Below are positions 11,001-23,820 of a stretch of DNA of 64,000 nt, in pieces. Position 1 is the first letter of the stretch. Each line of letters opens with the position of its first letter. This stretch comes from Coccinella septempunctata (lineage: Eukaryota > Arthropoda > Insecta > Coleoptera > Coccinellidae), in NCBI RefSeq assembly GCF_907165205.1, contig NC_058189.1, positions 59,579,815 through 59,643,814 on the forward strand, written 5' to 3'. The notes under the pieces are model-generated. The model was not told the DNA's origin. It did not search any database and was given only the letters and a program-made list of their open reading frames with translations. The position numbers and the translations under genes were made by a program.

Positions 11001-14000
11001 TCAAATATGGGGTCTTAAAATTTAAATCGCTTTGTTTCAAGTTAACTTTTTGGCAACAGTGCCTACTGGAAAATAAAAAGAACAATGTCCCATAAAATTT
11101 TACGACCTTCCTCGTTCGTCGCGGCATCTTTGTCTATCTCATCAAGATAATGTATTTGATGTCCTTTATTATCAACGCATATTTTAGTCGACGTTGCCAG
11201 CTTGTGCAATTGACACAAAACGCTTTAAATTTTAAACACCCATTTTTATTTTTCATTTTTGAGTACTTCAAATAATTTTTTTGGGAAACGGTTGAAATGG
11301 TTATTTCAAAATGTTACTTTTTAAAGATATTAAATCATCAAATATCATCATTTTTGTCAGAAGTAGTATTCCCTATTCTTCACTTCTCTACTCTAGTATG
11401 TTCTATTCTTCCTCTACTTCACTCCATTCGACTTTTCTTTGCTCTATCCTACTGTACCCTACCGTATTCTACTCTACTCTAATCTACTTTACCCAACTCG
11501 ACTCTGCTGTCAAAACCTTCCTCTTTCCAACTTTCAATGTCCTGAGAAAATCGGGTAATTAGGTTTATCTCAAAAAATTTAGAAGGTTATAGAGGGAAAC
11601 TCCCAATTTTTTTCATTAGTATAGATTATGTATTTTCATAAAGAATTGTTCTTAGTGTATTTTAATTTTTTTCTGTCATTAATTCATCAGAAGTTTGATA
11701 TTTTTTTACTTTATATTATTACTTCAGTATGAATTCTCGTCCTTGTAAGAAAAAGTATTTTCTGACTATGAAATGAAGGATAAATTGAAATTGTTTGTGC
11801 TATCAAAAGAAGCTTAATCTTAACGTCAATAACATACGGTATTTCTCAGCAAACCTCATTAGTAAATCCCATAAGCCTTAGTGCAGGCCATCAAATATGA
11901 ATTTTTCCTAGCAAACTATACCAAGGAGTTTAATACCGAATCCCAAGTAACCAAAACTCAATTAATATCACTTTTTTTCTTTGAATGTAAAAACGAATAC
12001 AAAATTAAAAAGTAGGTTAAGAAAATTTTCTCTGTTGAAGGTATGGGAAAGGAAGTCGAAAATCTCATAATGGAAAATAATGAATTGCTAGCAACCAAGT
12101 AAGTTTAATAATTCTTGAAGGTGTATCGGCTTAATTCTAACTTTAATTCTTCTAGAAACGCTTTGAACGTTGTCAAAGATGATTTGATCGCTAAAGTTGA
12201 CGAATTGACCGGCGAACAAGAAATGTTGAGGGAGGAAATATTATCTTTGAAAATATCAAGGACAAAATTGAAAGAAAGAGTCAGTGAATTGGAGGACGAA
12301 CTGAAAAAAGTAAGAGAGGCTAATGAGGCTAGAATTGAGGCTGGAGAAGATAATTCCGATGTACCTATGGCTCAAAGAAAGAGATTTACGAGGGTAGAAA
12401 TGGCAAGGGTGTTGATGGAGCGCAATCAATACAAGGTACATATGATTTTAGCAACTTTGATTGTTGCTCTTTATTTATACAGGCTGGGTCATTATTTCTT
12501 AACTTCACCCAAAATGAAACGGAAAATCTGGAATCTTTTCACATTTTTGTCACTTCTTGAAATGAATTGATGGAAGGTCAGTGATTCCCTTATCGATTGT
12601 TGAGCAGAGTATTTCAAATTTTCTTGTCATCCTGATAAAAGCCTGAAAATTAATTCACCACTTTTCATCTGTAGGAAAGATTCATGGAACTTCAAGACGC
12701 CCTTCGATGGACCGAAATGATAAGGGCTCAAAAAGGCGAGGCATACGACAAGAAACAGAGCCCAGGCATCTGGAGGTTCTTCAACAAATTATTCAATGGT
12801 TCTGATCGACCAACAAGAGCAAACTTACGATACCAAACTACATCGACTGAAGCATCACCTAGCATACGAGCATTGCCCAGAGCAGGACAAGATTCAATCG
12901 AAACTGAAATGGGTATGGAATTAACTGAATAATACTCATTAGATTTTTAGAATGAGGGAAATATTATACAAAGCATTCAGTTCTTTTGGTTGGGTTATCT
13001 GAGAAGTGAAGCAGTTTGCTACATAACGTGTGATAATTCAAAATTATAGATACATCTGTAATAAAACTACAATATTTTGAGGGTATCGTAAATATGTTTG
13101 TCACATTTCTTATGCTGTGGAAGTTAATGACAAACGATTAAATCATAATCCCTTGGATATTGAAGACATTTAAATTGTTCTTTTATTGTTGCATACTTGT
13201 TGAATCTTTTCTATTTGTTTCTCAATAATAATATAACTTGAAATAATGAACTACTTTTGGATCAATGGGTCCAAAACTTTCAGATTTATTTTGGCTAGGA
13301 ATACTTTTTAAAAATTACTTGATTTATTAAAAATTTCAAACCGTTCAGTTTTTAAAATGAATTGGAATTTTAACCTAAGAATAACTTTTTATTTAAAGAT
13401 GTGCACTTAAAAATATTTCACAAGCTGAAAAGTTCAGGACTGTTTTATAGAAACAAGGGAAATAAAATGGTATTGAGTTTTGACTAGGTAAAAACATTTT
13501 TGGCTCCTCTTTCAAATATTCATAATTAGAGGTGCTATTTTGTTCGAATGAATTTTTATATATAACTGAAATAAACGAAGGACTAATACTCACTAGATAT
13601 AAGTAGGCATTTCAGTCACCTGACAACTGAAAGGAATGAAGAGCTTAGGCTTATTTATTTTCAGTTTCAATTAATTTATGTTACCTATTCTAGTCGTTCC
13701 TTAGTGAATACCATGAATGATTTGTTTATATTTTATTTTTATAATTTGTTAATTATTGACTATTGGCTGTGAATACCTCAAATAGAAATAAAGTACCTGT
13801 TTATTCAAAGTCATATTCACTTTGACATAAATTTCCTTGATATTTCATCATTGAAATAACAAAAGGGAAGGGAGGATTAAAAAACCTTTTTAAGGACATT
13901 AGTTTTGAGAATAATGGCTCTTTTTCTAAGTAAGAATGAAAATTCAATCTCACAAGTGTTCTCTACAACTTTTTGAAGTTTTCATCAGCTGAACCTTAGT

Positions 14001-17000
14001 TGAATTCCCTTAGATTTGGAGATTTTTATTATTTTGGCTTGCACGATTCTTAATTTTTGCATCCGTAATCTTCTAATGGGGACTCAAAGTGATACATTTT
14101 GTATAATTGATGATAGGAAAACAAAATCTAACTAATAAAGATGAATTTATTAGAACTTATGGAGTTTAAGCGGTATTTTCATGAAAAAAAGTGTTTCACG
14201 AATCAATGATAGGCTGAACGAGTTCATTTCTAATGCCACTTCATCGGAATGACAAGTCAAAGATATCTTCACAGAGCAGTCACTCTGTGCTATTCAGAGC
14301 AGTAGTAAAATCATAATTATTCAGTGATATGAAATATGTGTAAAATAGAAAATCATAAGATTTATTGGTCAGGTAAATATTAGTTTGATTGAACAATTCA
14401 TAAATATTAGGTTGTTACCAGATTGTGCATTTTATATTTTAAAAATACAGGATCTTTGTTAATTATTGTAACATCGCAGTTGGCGTCGAAATATTCACTT
14501 TTTGCGAAAATGGACTAAAGAGATCGAGAACTGCAGGAATCGTCCTGTCGAGAAAATAGCACGTGGAAAGGTTTCTGGCTTATTTGCCATCATCAGTACC
14601 TGCTACTCTTTCCATCAATGACAGCATGTTACCTGCAGTTCACTTTTCAATTCAAATTTACAAGAGTCCATTTTCGTTGCTATCATTACATGTGATGTGT
14701 ATGTTATCTCTTCACAGATTATTCATTTTTAATGATTATCAACAGTTCTCTTTGTACGAAATGAAGATGGATTTAACACACTCAATTGATCTATAACACA
14801 GAAAATTATTTTTCACTAGTTTCAATAAAGATTCGGTATTGAAAATAACTAATTGTTGATATATACAGGATATCCTCGCCATGAGGCAGCGGTCAATTAT
14901 TCTAATTCTATTAACTTCACAAAAAAAGAGTTTGAATAAAACTTTCCTCTTTTGAGTAGAGCATTTCCTAAAATTATTTAGAACTATACAAAGTGTTCCG
15001 TTTCTTCTGCACAGCTATCAACTTCGTTATTTTAAATGGAACACCCTATATATTTTTATATTTTTGAATTCCTTGTCAAATTTGAATATAAGTTTGATAG
15101 CACAACTATGCCTGAATTCTCAACACTTTTCGAGAAATTTGACTTTTCATTAATATTTTGACAGTTTGAGGTACTTAAATTTAACAAGGAATCCAAAAAT
15201 GTAAAGATATATCCGGTGTTCCATTTAAAATAACGCAGTTGAAAGTTGTGCAGAAGAAACGAAACACTTTGTATAGTTTTAAATAATTTCAGAAGATGCT
15301 CTAATTAAAAAGAGGAAAGTTTTATTTCAAACTTTTTTTTGTAAAGTTAATAGAATTAGAGTAATCGACCGCTACCCCATGGCGCGGACACCCTGTATAA
15401 GCTACTTTAACTTCTGAATAAATCTTACTTTCACTGAACCATAAGTAAATCAGGATTATTTTGATAGGTTCAATTTCCGATAAACTGATGATGAAAAGGG
15501 TAATAGACAAGCGAGATCAATACAGAAATTTAAAGGCTCACGTTAGGAAGGAGGACGGAAGGATGCATGCCTACGGATGGAGTTTACCTGGAAAAACCAC
15601 ACCAGCCACAAAAGGCAGCGTCACAGGTGTTCCCGTTCCCATACCAGTTTACTGCAGACCCTTGACCGAATCGAGTCCAGAAATGAACGTTTGGTGCGCC
15701 GCTGGCGTTACTTCCATGGAAGGATATCTCAATAATTCCAACGATCTCGACAAGGAAGAATTAGATTCGGCCAGAGAGGCTAGCGATGAAAGTTACGAGG
15801 AACAGTTGAAGAGGGACGAACAGAAGGTGCCACTGTCCTCTCAAGTGTGGATATGTAGTTTCACGCACACAGCCAGTATAGTTACCATAATCGATGCCAA
15901 TAACCCAGCAGAAATATTAGACAGTTTTGGCGTGTGTACATCCAGAATTTTGTGCATAGCCAGCGTTCCGTCTTCTAGCCCAACGGACATCGTTAGTGAC
16001 ACCCCTCTAACTTGCAGCAATTTAAGCTCCCCAATCAAGGAAGTCTCGAAAACGGAACCGGATGATTTTGTTTCTATTCCAACGATTGTCACTGAAGGAG
16101 CCAAACAAATCGACAAAGATGCTGAACTACAAGAAGAAAAGAAATATGTAGGTTCGGCATCTTTCAAGTTTTAACGACCTTAACTGTTTTATTTTCAGCT
16201 TGGTAAAATTTATTATATCGAAAATGAACCTAGTATAAGTAGACGCAGGAATTCTACAGTCTCTGAGGAACCAATGAATACTGGTGAACAAACGGAAACT
16301 GAAGAATCGAAACCAGTTGAAGAGAATGCGGAAGCAGAACCTGTGGTGGAGAGTGAACCAGAACCTCAGCAGGATGTAGTTTCGAGTAAATCGACAACTA
16401 TGTGGATTGGTACTGAAAATGGTTCACTTTATGTCCACTCTGCAGTAGCTCAATGTAGACGATGCTTACATTCTGTTAGGTTGCGGGATACCATCATGAG
16501 TATTGTGTAAGTTATTCTAATTTTGAATTGATTCATGCTCTGTAGGGCAACTCTTTGCCTGCTCCACAGTAACCAATGACAACCAACGATTTTGACAATC
16601 CCAGTGCCCTGTACAGTGCCCTGTACATGGTTGGCAAAATTGGTGATACCTGAACTACAACTTTTTAACCCAACGAGATAGAGAAAAATGAATGGCACAT
16701 TAAGGTCGTAATATTTCTCCATCAACTGCATTCCTCTATCTTCTTTTGTTTTCGAGTTATAGGCCAAAATTTAAATTTGGGTGATTTCAACTTTGGTCGT
16801 TATCTTCGTTTCTGTTTGTGCTAGGATGTTGAAATAAAAACATTATACAGACACATTTTTATAGCAATCCTGTGGCGTACTATGATTTTTCTCTACAGGT
16901 TTATTTGCTGAGCTGTAACACAAAGTTGTGTTTTTACTTATGAAAATGGTAGTTCAAAATGACTTAGAAAGAATCGCCATTTTTTTACTGTTTCAGAAAA

Positions 17001-17254
17001 ATATCATACATCGCCCTCAGTCTTCTTAAGTGATTTTGAACTACTGTTAAGAAAAAACACATCTTTATGTTATAGCTCAGCAAATATACCTGTTGGAAAA
17101 AATCATAGTACGTCACTGTATTGCTCTCAAAAGAGGGTATGTATAATGTTTTCATTTCAACATTCTAGCTCAAACAGAAACGAAGATAATGACCAAAGTT
17201 GAAATTTTAATTTTGACCTATAACTCGAAAACAAAAGAATATAGAGGAATGAAG

Positions 17255-17295
<41 letters not shown>

Positions 17296-19663
17296 TTTAT
17301 TGCTATAGCAAATGGCTAACGACTTGCGTCTTACTGCCAGTATTAGGTACATTTCATTGTATATTACAATTCATTCTGAACCTTAATACAATTATACACT
17401 GTTTAGTAAAAAAAAAAAAAAAAATGACGACCATAATGTGCCATGCATTTTCCTCTATCTCGTTGAGTTGAAAAAAAAGTAGTTCAGGTAGCACCAATTT
17501 TGCCCACCCTGTACAAAGTTCGTACTTTAGGTTAGATTAGGTTATTCACAGAGCATTTGAAAGATGTCCAACACAAAGATTTGTAGTTTTTCTTGCAGCC
17601 TGCATAAATTATTAAAATTACAGACACATCAAAGGCCAAGTTGTGGTAGCCCTAGCTTGTGGAATGATGGCGGTATTTAAGAGAAACAAAGAGGGGGAGT
17701 GGGACTTGTCAAATTATTATCTAGTCCAAGTTGGCTTACCCCAACAGCCTATCAGGTGTCTGCAAGTTGTGGACGAAACGGTTTGGTGTGGATATAGAAA
17801 CAAAATACATGTCCTTCAACCGAACGGCTTGAAGATCATTCACAGCATAGAAGCACATCCAAGGACTGAAAGTCTAGTAAGCAAAAATTTTTTGGCCAAT
17901 TTATTCTCATCTTGATTGTTGCAAATAATTTTAGGTGAGACATATGGCGTGTTTGGGAGTTGGAGTGTGGGTTTCAATACGATTAGATTCTACGCTTAGA
18001 TTGTACCATGCGGAAACGTATCAGCATTTGCAAGATGTTGATATTGAACCGTATGTCAGCAAAATGTTAGGTGAGTGATTTTCGAAGGTGATCTCTGCCC
18101 TCAGGCGGTTTTTCGCATAATTCTATATTCTCTAGGAACAGGAAAGCTGGGTTTCACATTTGTTCGAATCACCTGTTTGCTGGTATCGTCCTACAGGCTG
18201 TGGATAGGAACATCGAATGGAGTCATAATATCCGTTCCCTTATCCGGGGAGTATCCCAATGAAAAAATCGTTCACTCTACCGATTTGCCTAATGCGTCTG
18301 GAGAGTGGGAATGTGTACCGCCTGTACCAACAACTGGCTTCGTTCCCTACTGTTCTTTGTCGCATGCTCAGCTGAGTTTCCACGGACACAAGACGAATGT
18401 GAAATTTTTCGTGGCTGTGCCTGGTAATGTCGGTGGGTAGAATCAAAATACGATTGTTTCTGGGTATACCTGACATATTTGTTTATTTGAACACAAATAT
18501 TTTCAGGCTCAAGTCCGTCATCGAATCCTTCCTCACCTTCTGGTTCGCCTGTGTCGACAAAGAACACCAATGCAATGCTCGTAATGTCTGGAGGGGAAGG
18601 ATACATAGATTTCAGGATAGGTGAGTACAAATCTAATTATTAAGTTGTATGTGGAATGAATTGAGCCCTCAATAACCATCCTATAACTAAGACATACAGA
18701 GGGATTAAAAAGTAACACACCAAATTCATAACTTCTGTATTTACTATCTCGTTCTCAACCTCGATACAATGTATGATTTCCACATGCCTGATATTTTCTT
18801 TGCAAGCTAGATCTAGAATATGGGGTATCAAGCTCAGTTGACAGAACTGCGTTTTTTATCAAAACCTCAACTCCTCAATTATACAATACAATACCGAATT
18901 CTGTTTTTTCCTTTTTCTCACTCTGTACAGGGTAGGCAACCCAACGATACAATGGAAAATGCATGGCACATTACGGTCGACCGTCTTTGTCTAGAAACTA
19001 ATAATGCCATCAACTGCATTCTTATACCTTCTTTTGTCTTCAGGTATATTTGCTGAGCTATAACATAAAGATGTGTTATTTCTTATGAGAAGAGTAGTTT
19101 AAAATGACTCAACAAAACTAAGGGCGATGTATATTTTTGAAACGAAAAAATAATGGCGATTCTTTCTAAGTCATTTTGAACTACTGTTTTCATACGAAAA
19201 AACACAACTTTATGATATAGCTCAGAAAATAAACCTATTGGAAAAATCATAGTAGACCACTGGATTGCTATCAAAAAGGTGTCTCCATGTTTTTATTTCA
19301 ACATCCTAGCACAAGCAAAAACGGAGATAATAACCAAAGTTGAAATCGCCCAAATTTAATTTTTTGCCTATAACTCAAAAACAAAAGAAAATAGAGGAAT
19401 GCAGTTGATGGCATTATTAGTTTCTCGAAAAAAGACGCCATAAATGGCACATTCATTTTCTTCTATCTCGTTGGGTTAAAAAGTTGTAGTTCATGTATCA
19501 CCAGCTTTGCCCACCCTGTACAAAGTTAATTTTAACTTGTTTATTTCTTTCAGGTGATGAAGATTCTGACGTTTCAACCAAAAATGAAGTTTTATCGCAA
19601 GAGGAAAACTCATCATTGATGAGTCATTTAATTGTGTGGCAAGTATCAACTTCTAAACTTTGA
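8009..19663 (+). CDS. syd: Sunday driver / JNK-interacting protein 3 (JIP3/JIP4)
   Basis: Cytoplasmic scaffold that links kinesin-1 and dynein-dynactin to vesicles and binds JNK pathway kinases in axons. Coding exons: 8009-8230, 8497-8623, 9013-9397, 9452-9662, 9721-9754, 10358-10393, 10480-10497 (18-bp microexon), 12041-12098, 12156-12435, 12675-12912, 15468-16147, 16199-16506, 17624-17876, 17935-18070, 18136-18432, 18507-18620 and 19554-19663. All phases agree and give 1168 residues, close to fly SYD. The RH1 domain is at about residues 10-110. A coiled coil/leucine zipper starts at MGKEVENLIMENNELL (about 345-425). The RH2 domain RKRFTRVEMARVLMERNQYK is at about 437-457. The C-terminal half is WD40-like and ends SHLIVWQV plus a short tail. 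The start at 8009 gives MELGDTG; an in-frame ATG at 7970 would add 13 residues. Confidence 0.95.
9866..10316. mobile_element. Degenerate TA-flanked fold-back element in syd intron 5
   Basis: Starts CAGGTTGTTTTACG after TA and ends at CTG before TA. Internal blocks are inverted copies: TGAATAACCGG near 9950 against a GGTTATTCA block near 10250, and an ACTTCTGGT pair. Termini match poorly, so this is an old copy. It lies between the 34-bp exon at 9721 and the 36-bp exon at 10358. Confidence 0.5.
10498..12040 (+). other. syd intron 7
   Basis: The intron begins with a strong GTAAGC donor after the microexon. It holds a pyrimidine-rich imperfect repeat of TCTAC/TCTAT units at about 11,375-11,515 and a CAGGG-like transposon end near 10,863. 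A possible acceptor at 10,568 opens a short in-frame segment that stops at 10,640-10,642. Apart from these I see nothing coding. Confidence 0.6.
12913..14865 (+). other. syd intron 10, left part
   Basis: AT-rich intronic sequence between the exon ending at 12,912 and the TA-flanked element at 14,866. An in-frame stop (TAA at 12,930-12,932) follows the donor, so failure to splice would truncate the protein soon after the RH2 region. A palindromic CACGTG occurs at about 14,562 with no supporting context. Nothing else recognised. Confidence 0.6.
14866..15395. mobile_element. Mariner-like MITE with long terminal inverted repeats
   Basis: TA-flanked element (TA at 14,864-14,865 and 15,396-15,397). 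The left end CAGGATATCCTCGCCATG pairs with the right end CATGGCGCGGACACCCTG. The terminal inverted repeats run about 200 bp inward, sharing the TTCTAATTCTATTAAC, GTTCCGTTTCTTCTGCAC and GGAACACC blocks. No coding capacity. It ends 72 bp before the 680-bp syd exon, close to that exon's branch-point region. Confidence 0.8.
16626..17511. mobile_element. Mariner-like fold-back element, copy 2 (syd intron)
   Basis: Same family as 296-1057. The right end CCAATTTTGCCCACCCTG abuts TA at 17,512-17,513; the left end is mutated (CATGGTTGGCAAAATTGG). A duplication of GTGCCCTGTACA precedes the left end. The right half is interrupted by a GA microsatellite plus about 130 bp that end in a run of A (17,408-17,424), which looks like a retroposed insert. 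Confidence 0.75.
17261..17292. repeat. (GA)n microsatellite
   Basis: Uninterrupted GA dinucleotide run inside fold-back copy 2 in a syd intron. It forms the left edge of a short insert that ends in a poly-A tract. Confidence 0.9.
18928..19518. mobile_element. Mariner-like fold-back element, copy 3 (last syd intron)
   Basis: Third copy of the 296-1057 family, internally deleted (591 bp). TA flanks are at 18,926-18,927 and 19,519-19,520; the right end reads TTTGCCCACCCTG. The left terminal repeat lacks the GGGCAAAATTGGTG stretch. It ends only 35 bp before the last syd coding exon, so it has taken over most of the upstream part of that intron end. Confidence 0.75.
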
Positions 19664-21240
19664 GGAGGTTAGGGTTCTTTCACAGACATACAGTATAAAC
19701 TGATCTCTAACAATACTGACCATTATGCAGGGAATAAGATTGTTATTGTTCTGGGTGAAATTGAGCTACCAAGTATTTACCAATGAAAGCTTTTGAGCTG
19801 TCTTCAGGGCCGGGAAGACAAATTTTGCTCAAAACACCAATTAATTGGTTTTATCGACAGTTTTAACCTTAGCAATACGTTTGGTGTTTTGAATTTATTT
19901 ACTATGATTACCATTGACTGTCCAAGCAATATTGGTCTGTGATTTTTATTTTTACATTTTTGTTGATTGTTTCGTGAACATTGCGCTCATTATTATATCA
20001 ATTCTGGGATAAACTGCAGTTTATCATTTGAGGTTGATTAGTTTACTTACAGCCATTCGCTACTCACTTATGGTTAAATACGTTGTGAAGTATATTTCTT
20101 TTCTGCAATTTTTACGGAATATTGAATATTATATTCACACAGATTTTTCTGTTACATGCAGAGAACCGACAATCATTAAATGTTCTCAAAAATTCAATAC
20201 TTAATGTAGCTATCAATATTATCCTGCAGGTGCCAAATTTCAGTACATATTTTATATTATTTGACGCATTTAATTTAGAAACAAAAAATTTGAGAATTTT
20301 TTAGTAATTTTTAAATGATAGTATGAATATACTATATACAGGGTATTTCACCATAAACTTGGCAAACAAATATAGTCGTTTTAATGAGATCGGGACAAAC
20401 ATTAATGCTCAAGGTCATTTATCCGCAATATTTAGTCACAAATATGGCGTGGAATTTTGGAAAAAAATTAAAATGGCTATACTCGACCATATATTGCTGA
20501 AAAATGACCTTAAACACACTGTATCTCACTTATGCCTCGAAAACGAGACACATATATGATGTGCTTCTCCGGATCTCATATAGACAACTATGAATGTTTG
20601 TCCAGTTCATGGTGAATCGCCCTGTATAGATTTTTTCGCATAGGAAAATTGATCCATATTTATAAAGCGGGAATAAAATAATCGAGAACTAGTCAGTGAA
20701 GGAATAACTGAAATTCAATTTTGTAGGTATTCATCTTTTGAAAATTCTATGATAGTATGATGAATATCTTCTATTCGTTCACCATTTTTCAGTCTGAATC
20801 GATTTTATCGTGAATAAGCCTTTCACAAGAATAAGTGTTTTCAATACAAATTATTATTTGAGAATCAGTGCATGAATTTTTTTTCAATATTTCCAACCAA
20901 AGAACAATATCGACCTTATTCTTCTCCTTTGTGAGAGAGCGTAGATTTTTCTAAATTTGTAACTTAGTATCACTTGACATAAAGGCCCAGTATTGTTGTT
21001 GAGAGAATGAAGGTGAGAATAATGAACAAATTCTGCAACAAATTTTATATTATTATAGATACAGGCAGATGAAACCTAGTTCTTATAAATAAATCACACT
21101 TTTTAACTCCTTGAAGGCTAGAAATTAATTTCCTCAATTCATGTTAACAATTGAATTGTGCTTTTGTAAATTTTGTTGTTTTTAGATGTTTTAATATATA
21201 GGAACAATATACAGCTATAATAAAGTGATATTTATTGAAT
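19664..21240 (+). other. syd 3' UTR region
   Basis: AT-rich sequence after the syd stop codon. It contains a short MITE (20,339-20,624) and a polyadenylation signal AATAAA at 21,219-21,224, a plausible end for a 3' UTR of about 1.5 kb. The phospholipase gene converges from the right and has its own AATAAA on the minus strand at 21,374-21,379. Confidence 0.55.
20339..20624. mobile_element. Short TA-flanked MITE in the syd 3' UTR
   Basis: 286 bp. Begins CAGGGTATTTCACCATAAAC after TA and ends with GTTCATGGTGAATCGCCCTG before TA, giving terminal inverted repeats of about 20 bp. A 78-codon open frame runs through it but has no transposase features. Probably co-transcribed with syd. Confidence 0.8.
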
Positions 21241-21373
21241 TGTATGCCGATTTTTAGTATGTATTATATCGAATTGAGTGTAAATATTGTTATAAAACGA
21301 TTAAATAACGAAAAGTACGTAATTAGTTTTAATTTAAGGTCAGATTGAAACAATTAATCTTATTACAGAACTT

Positions 21374-21379
21374 TTTATT
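21374..21379 (-). terminator. Polyadenylation signal of the phospholipase gene
   Basis: AATAAA on the minus strand, about 38 nt past the stop codon of the phospholipase A2 gene. No other hexamer is closer. Confidence 0.55.
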
Positions 21380-21416
21380 TTTCTATTTTCATGAATACAC
21401 ACCACATTGAAGTGAT

Positions 21417-22616
21417 TTAAAATTTCGGTACGTCGAAGAATTGGTAGACCTTCCCTTTACTTTCATCCAATTCGTATTCCTTGCATTTCCTTCGCCTACA
21501 AAAAACATAAATGGAAAATTTGGGGGTTTACTGAAGAATACATAAATTTTGAACATCAAGGAAGATGCCTATTTCGTATCTATAAAAACTTACGGAACAT
21601 AAATGTGTTTGAGACAGCGTTTTATCGGAAATTCACGTTTGTAGCATTGTGTACTTAGTAGATTGAAGTAAATGAAGCCAATTTCTTGGGATATTGCGCT
21701 ATCAGCCTCTTTCAGACAGTTGTAGAATTTCGTGTCACAATCGCAGGATAAACTGAAAACGAAAAAATGTGTTCTAAAAAACTAAATATTGCTTTTTGTT
21801 GGAAATCTTAACGAAATGAATTGATACCACGAAAAATTACTCATTTTGAACAAACCCAAGGTGGCTCATGTACATGAATAATAATCTACCGACCCATGAT
21901 GAATATTCACAAGCCACCACTGCTTGAAATACAAAAAAAAATCGAATTCACTTCATCCCTATAATGAAAAGGTTTGGTGAAATCTATACTTGTTCGAGCA
22001 TTTTTCTACAAAATGGTGAATATCGAAGATAAAGTGATTTTGTGCGTTACCTTTTTATACCACATCTATTTTTCTTTAAAAAATGCATAGTTAAAAGTGA
22101 GTATAAGGTGTAAATCTAGCAAGTGCATTGTATTCTTCACATAATATTTTCACCAAATCTGTGACATCTATTTCGTTACTGATTTGAATTAAAAATCATT
22201 TTTAGAAAAAAAAAATACTTGCCGGGTGAAAAAGCTGGGATTGGTCAGGTTGTATTTTGTCTCACGGCCTGCCATAATATCAGGACAGTTATCGTGGGTC
22301 CTGCAACATGCATCAGTCTTCTTGAAGACTCCAAGATCCTCTTCGCTTTTCGATATATTTCCTGATCCACACCATTTAGTACCTTTGTTATAAAAGAGGG
22401 ACCATTAATCATTTAGAGAAAAATTTCGTGTAAATCAAATAATTTCATTATTGGAGGTTTCACTAATGACTATAAAAAATTACCAGGAAAAATTATGTGG
22501 ATTCTGTCTTCCCTCAGTTCATCCATTGCTTGCCCCTCAAACTTCTGTTCTAATGAATTAATTACTGAATGAGCGACTACTAGCGTAGCGCATAGCATGA
22601 TTATCACTAGTCTCAT
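21417..22616 (-). CDS. Secreted group III phospholipase A2
   Basis: Calcium-dependent secreted enzyme that cleaves the sn-2 acyl ester of phospholipids. Coding exons, right to left: 22616-22484, 22382-22223, 21752-21594 and 21495-21417, giving 176 residues, the size usual for the bee-venom-type (group III) single-domain enzymes. A signal peptide (MRLVIIMLCATLVVA) leads. The Ca2+-binding loop WCGSGN is at residues 48-53, and the active-site segment CCRTHDNC at 70-77 has catalytic His74 and Asp75. A CDCD cysteine motif follows at the start of exon 3. The join of exons 2 and 3 requires a GC donor (GCAAGT); the only GT alternative breaks the frame. Non-venom members of this family are common in insects and act in digestion, eicosanoid release or immunity, so a venom role is not implied. 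Tail-to-tail with syd. Confidence 0.92.
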
Positions 22617-23810
22617 TTTGACAGTTTGAACATAATTATTCGAGTATTTACTGCTGCTTATATAGAAAAACATTTTATGATCACATAACTTTTTATCATT
22701 TTTGAAATTTTTTCTGGATTCTTTTCAGTTTATTCGAATTTTCCATCGACGAATGTGAATAATCTGTTGAAAAATGTTACATTGTGATAATTCACTCATT
22801 CAATACTATGTCTTTGTTTGAAATATTCGGAATAATCATAAATTGATCTTATTCCATGCTGAAAATGATAATGAAAGAATTTTTTACCTTCTGCCTCTTC
22901 CATTTACATCTGTTTGTCAAAAAATACATGAATATATAAGCGAACATTTCTACATGCCTACGTGCAAAAATGAGAGCTTGTTCAAATTTTTTACCACAGT
23001 GCCGAGTGGTTACCCATCCTGATATTGAACTTACCCAAAGCTACTTTTTTAGCTACGAAAAAAAATGTTTAGTCGATATTTCCAAAAATATAGACCCCCC
23101 AGTGGGTTGAAAACAAATAATTCGATGTAATATATATTTTCAGAGCCTTATGTGGCTAGTTTTTGAGTTATACAATTTTTATTATTTTCTTTCTAGTGAT
23201 ACAATGCCTACAAAATTTCGCTTAGGCCGGTCTTTATCGGTAATTTAGATCGTCTAATAACTGTGTTTCAATTCAATCGGATCTGTACTTCAATTATCAG
23301 TTACCACTAAGCGTCTAAACTGCAAAATCTTATAGAGGACAGATATTTAATTGATTTTGACCAAGAAATCTTAAGACGTCAAGGTCTCTATAAGCATTGT
23401 AAACCTTTTTATACCCAATTGCAATAAACTTAATTATTTGAGGCAGTTTTCGGCTCGAAATTCGAAATTTACAGGCATTTTGAGCCAATTTCATAATCCT
23501 CCCGTTCTTAGGAAGTGCGCAAAAAATAATGATTATGTATGTTAATTATCTCCCTGAAAATTTCAGATTAGGCTCGTTTCGAGTTTCGAGACACTTAAAC
23601 TTTGAAGAATGAATGAATAACGCTGCAATTTGTATCTGGTCTTTGACTATTCGCTACTTTAAATTATCTGGTTCATTTTTTCCTAGGCTCCCCCTATAAT
23701 AATTACTGTTCCTCTTATTTAAGTCAAGGTTTTATCTACCGTACAAGACAAATTAATAAAATTTTAACGCTAGGTACTGGACTGATTTTATTTTGATTTA
23801 TAAACTAAGT
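22617..23810. other. Intergenic region, phospholipase 5' flank
   Basis: AT-rich; holds the promoter of the phospholipase gene, but no clear TATA box or initiator could be assigned. I see no genes, inverted repeats or transposon ends. Confidence 0.6.
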
Positions 23811-23815
23811 AAAAA
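23811..23815 (-). terminator. RNA polymerase III terminator of tRNA-Ala
   Basis: Run of five T on the minus strand, five nucleotides after the tRNA 3' end. Confidence 0.7.
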
Positions 23816-23820
23816 GTTTC

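Noticed and set aside
17261..17424. GA run plus poly-A as a SINE
   Set aside because: No pol III promoter boxes were visible and the insert is too short to classify; described only as an insert in the fold-back element.
21417..22616. Venom toxin gene
   Set aside because: The protein is a group III phospholipase A2, but the family includes many non-venom insect enzymes and nothing here points to a venom gland role.
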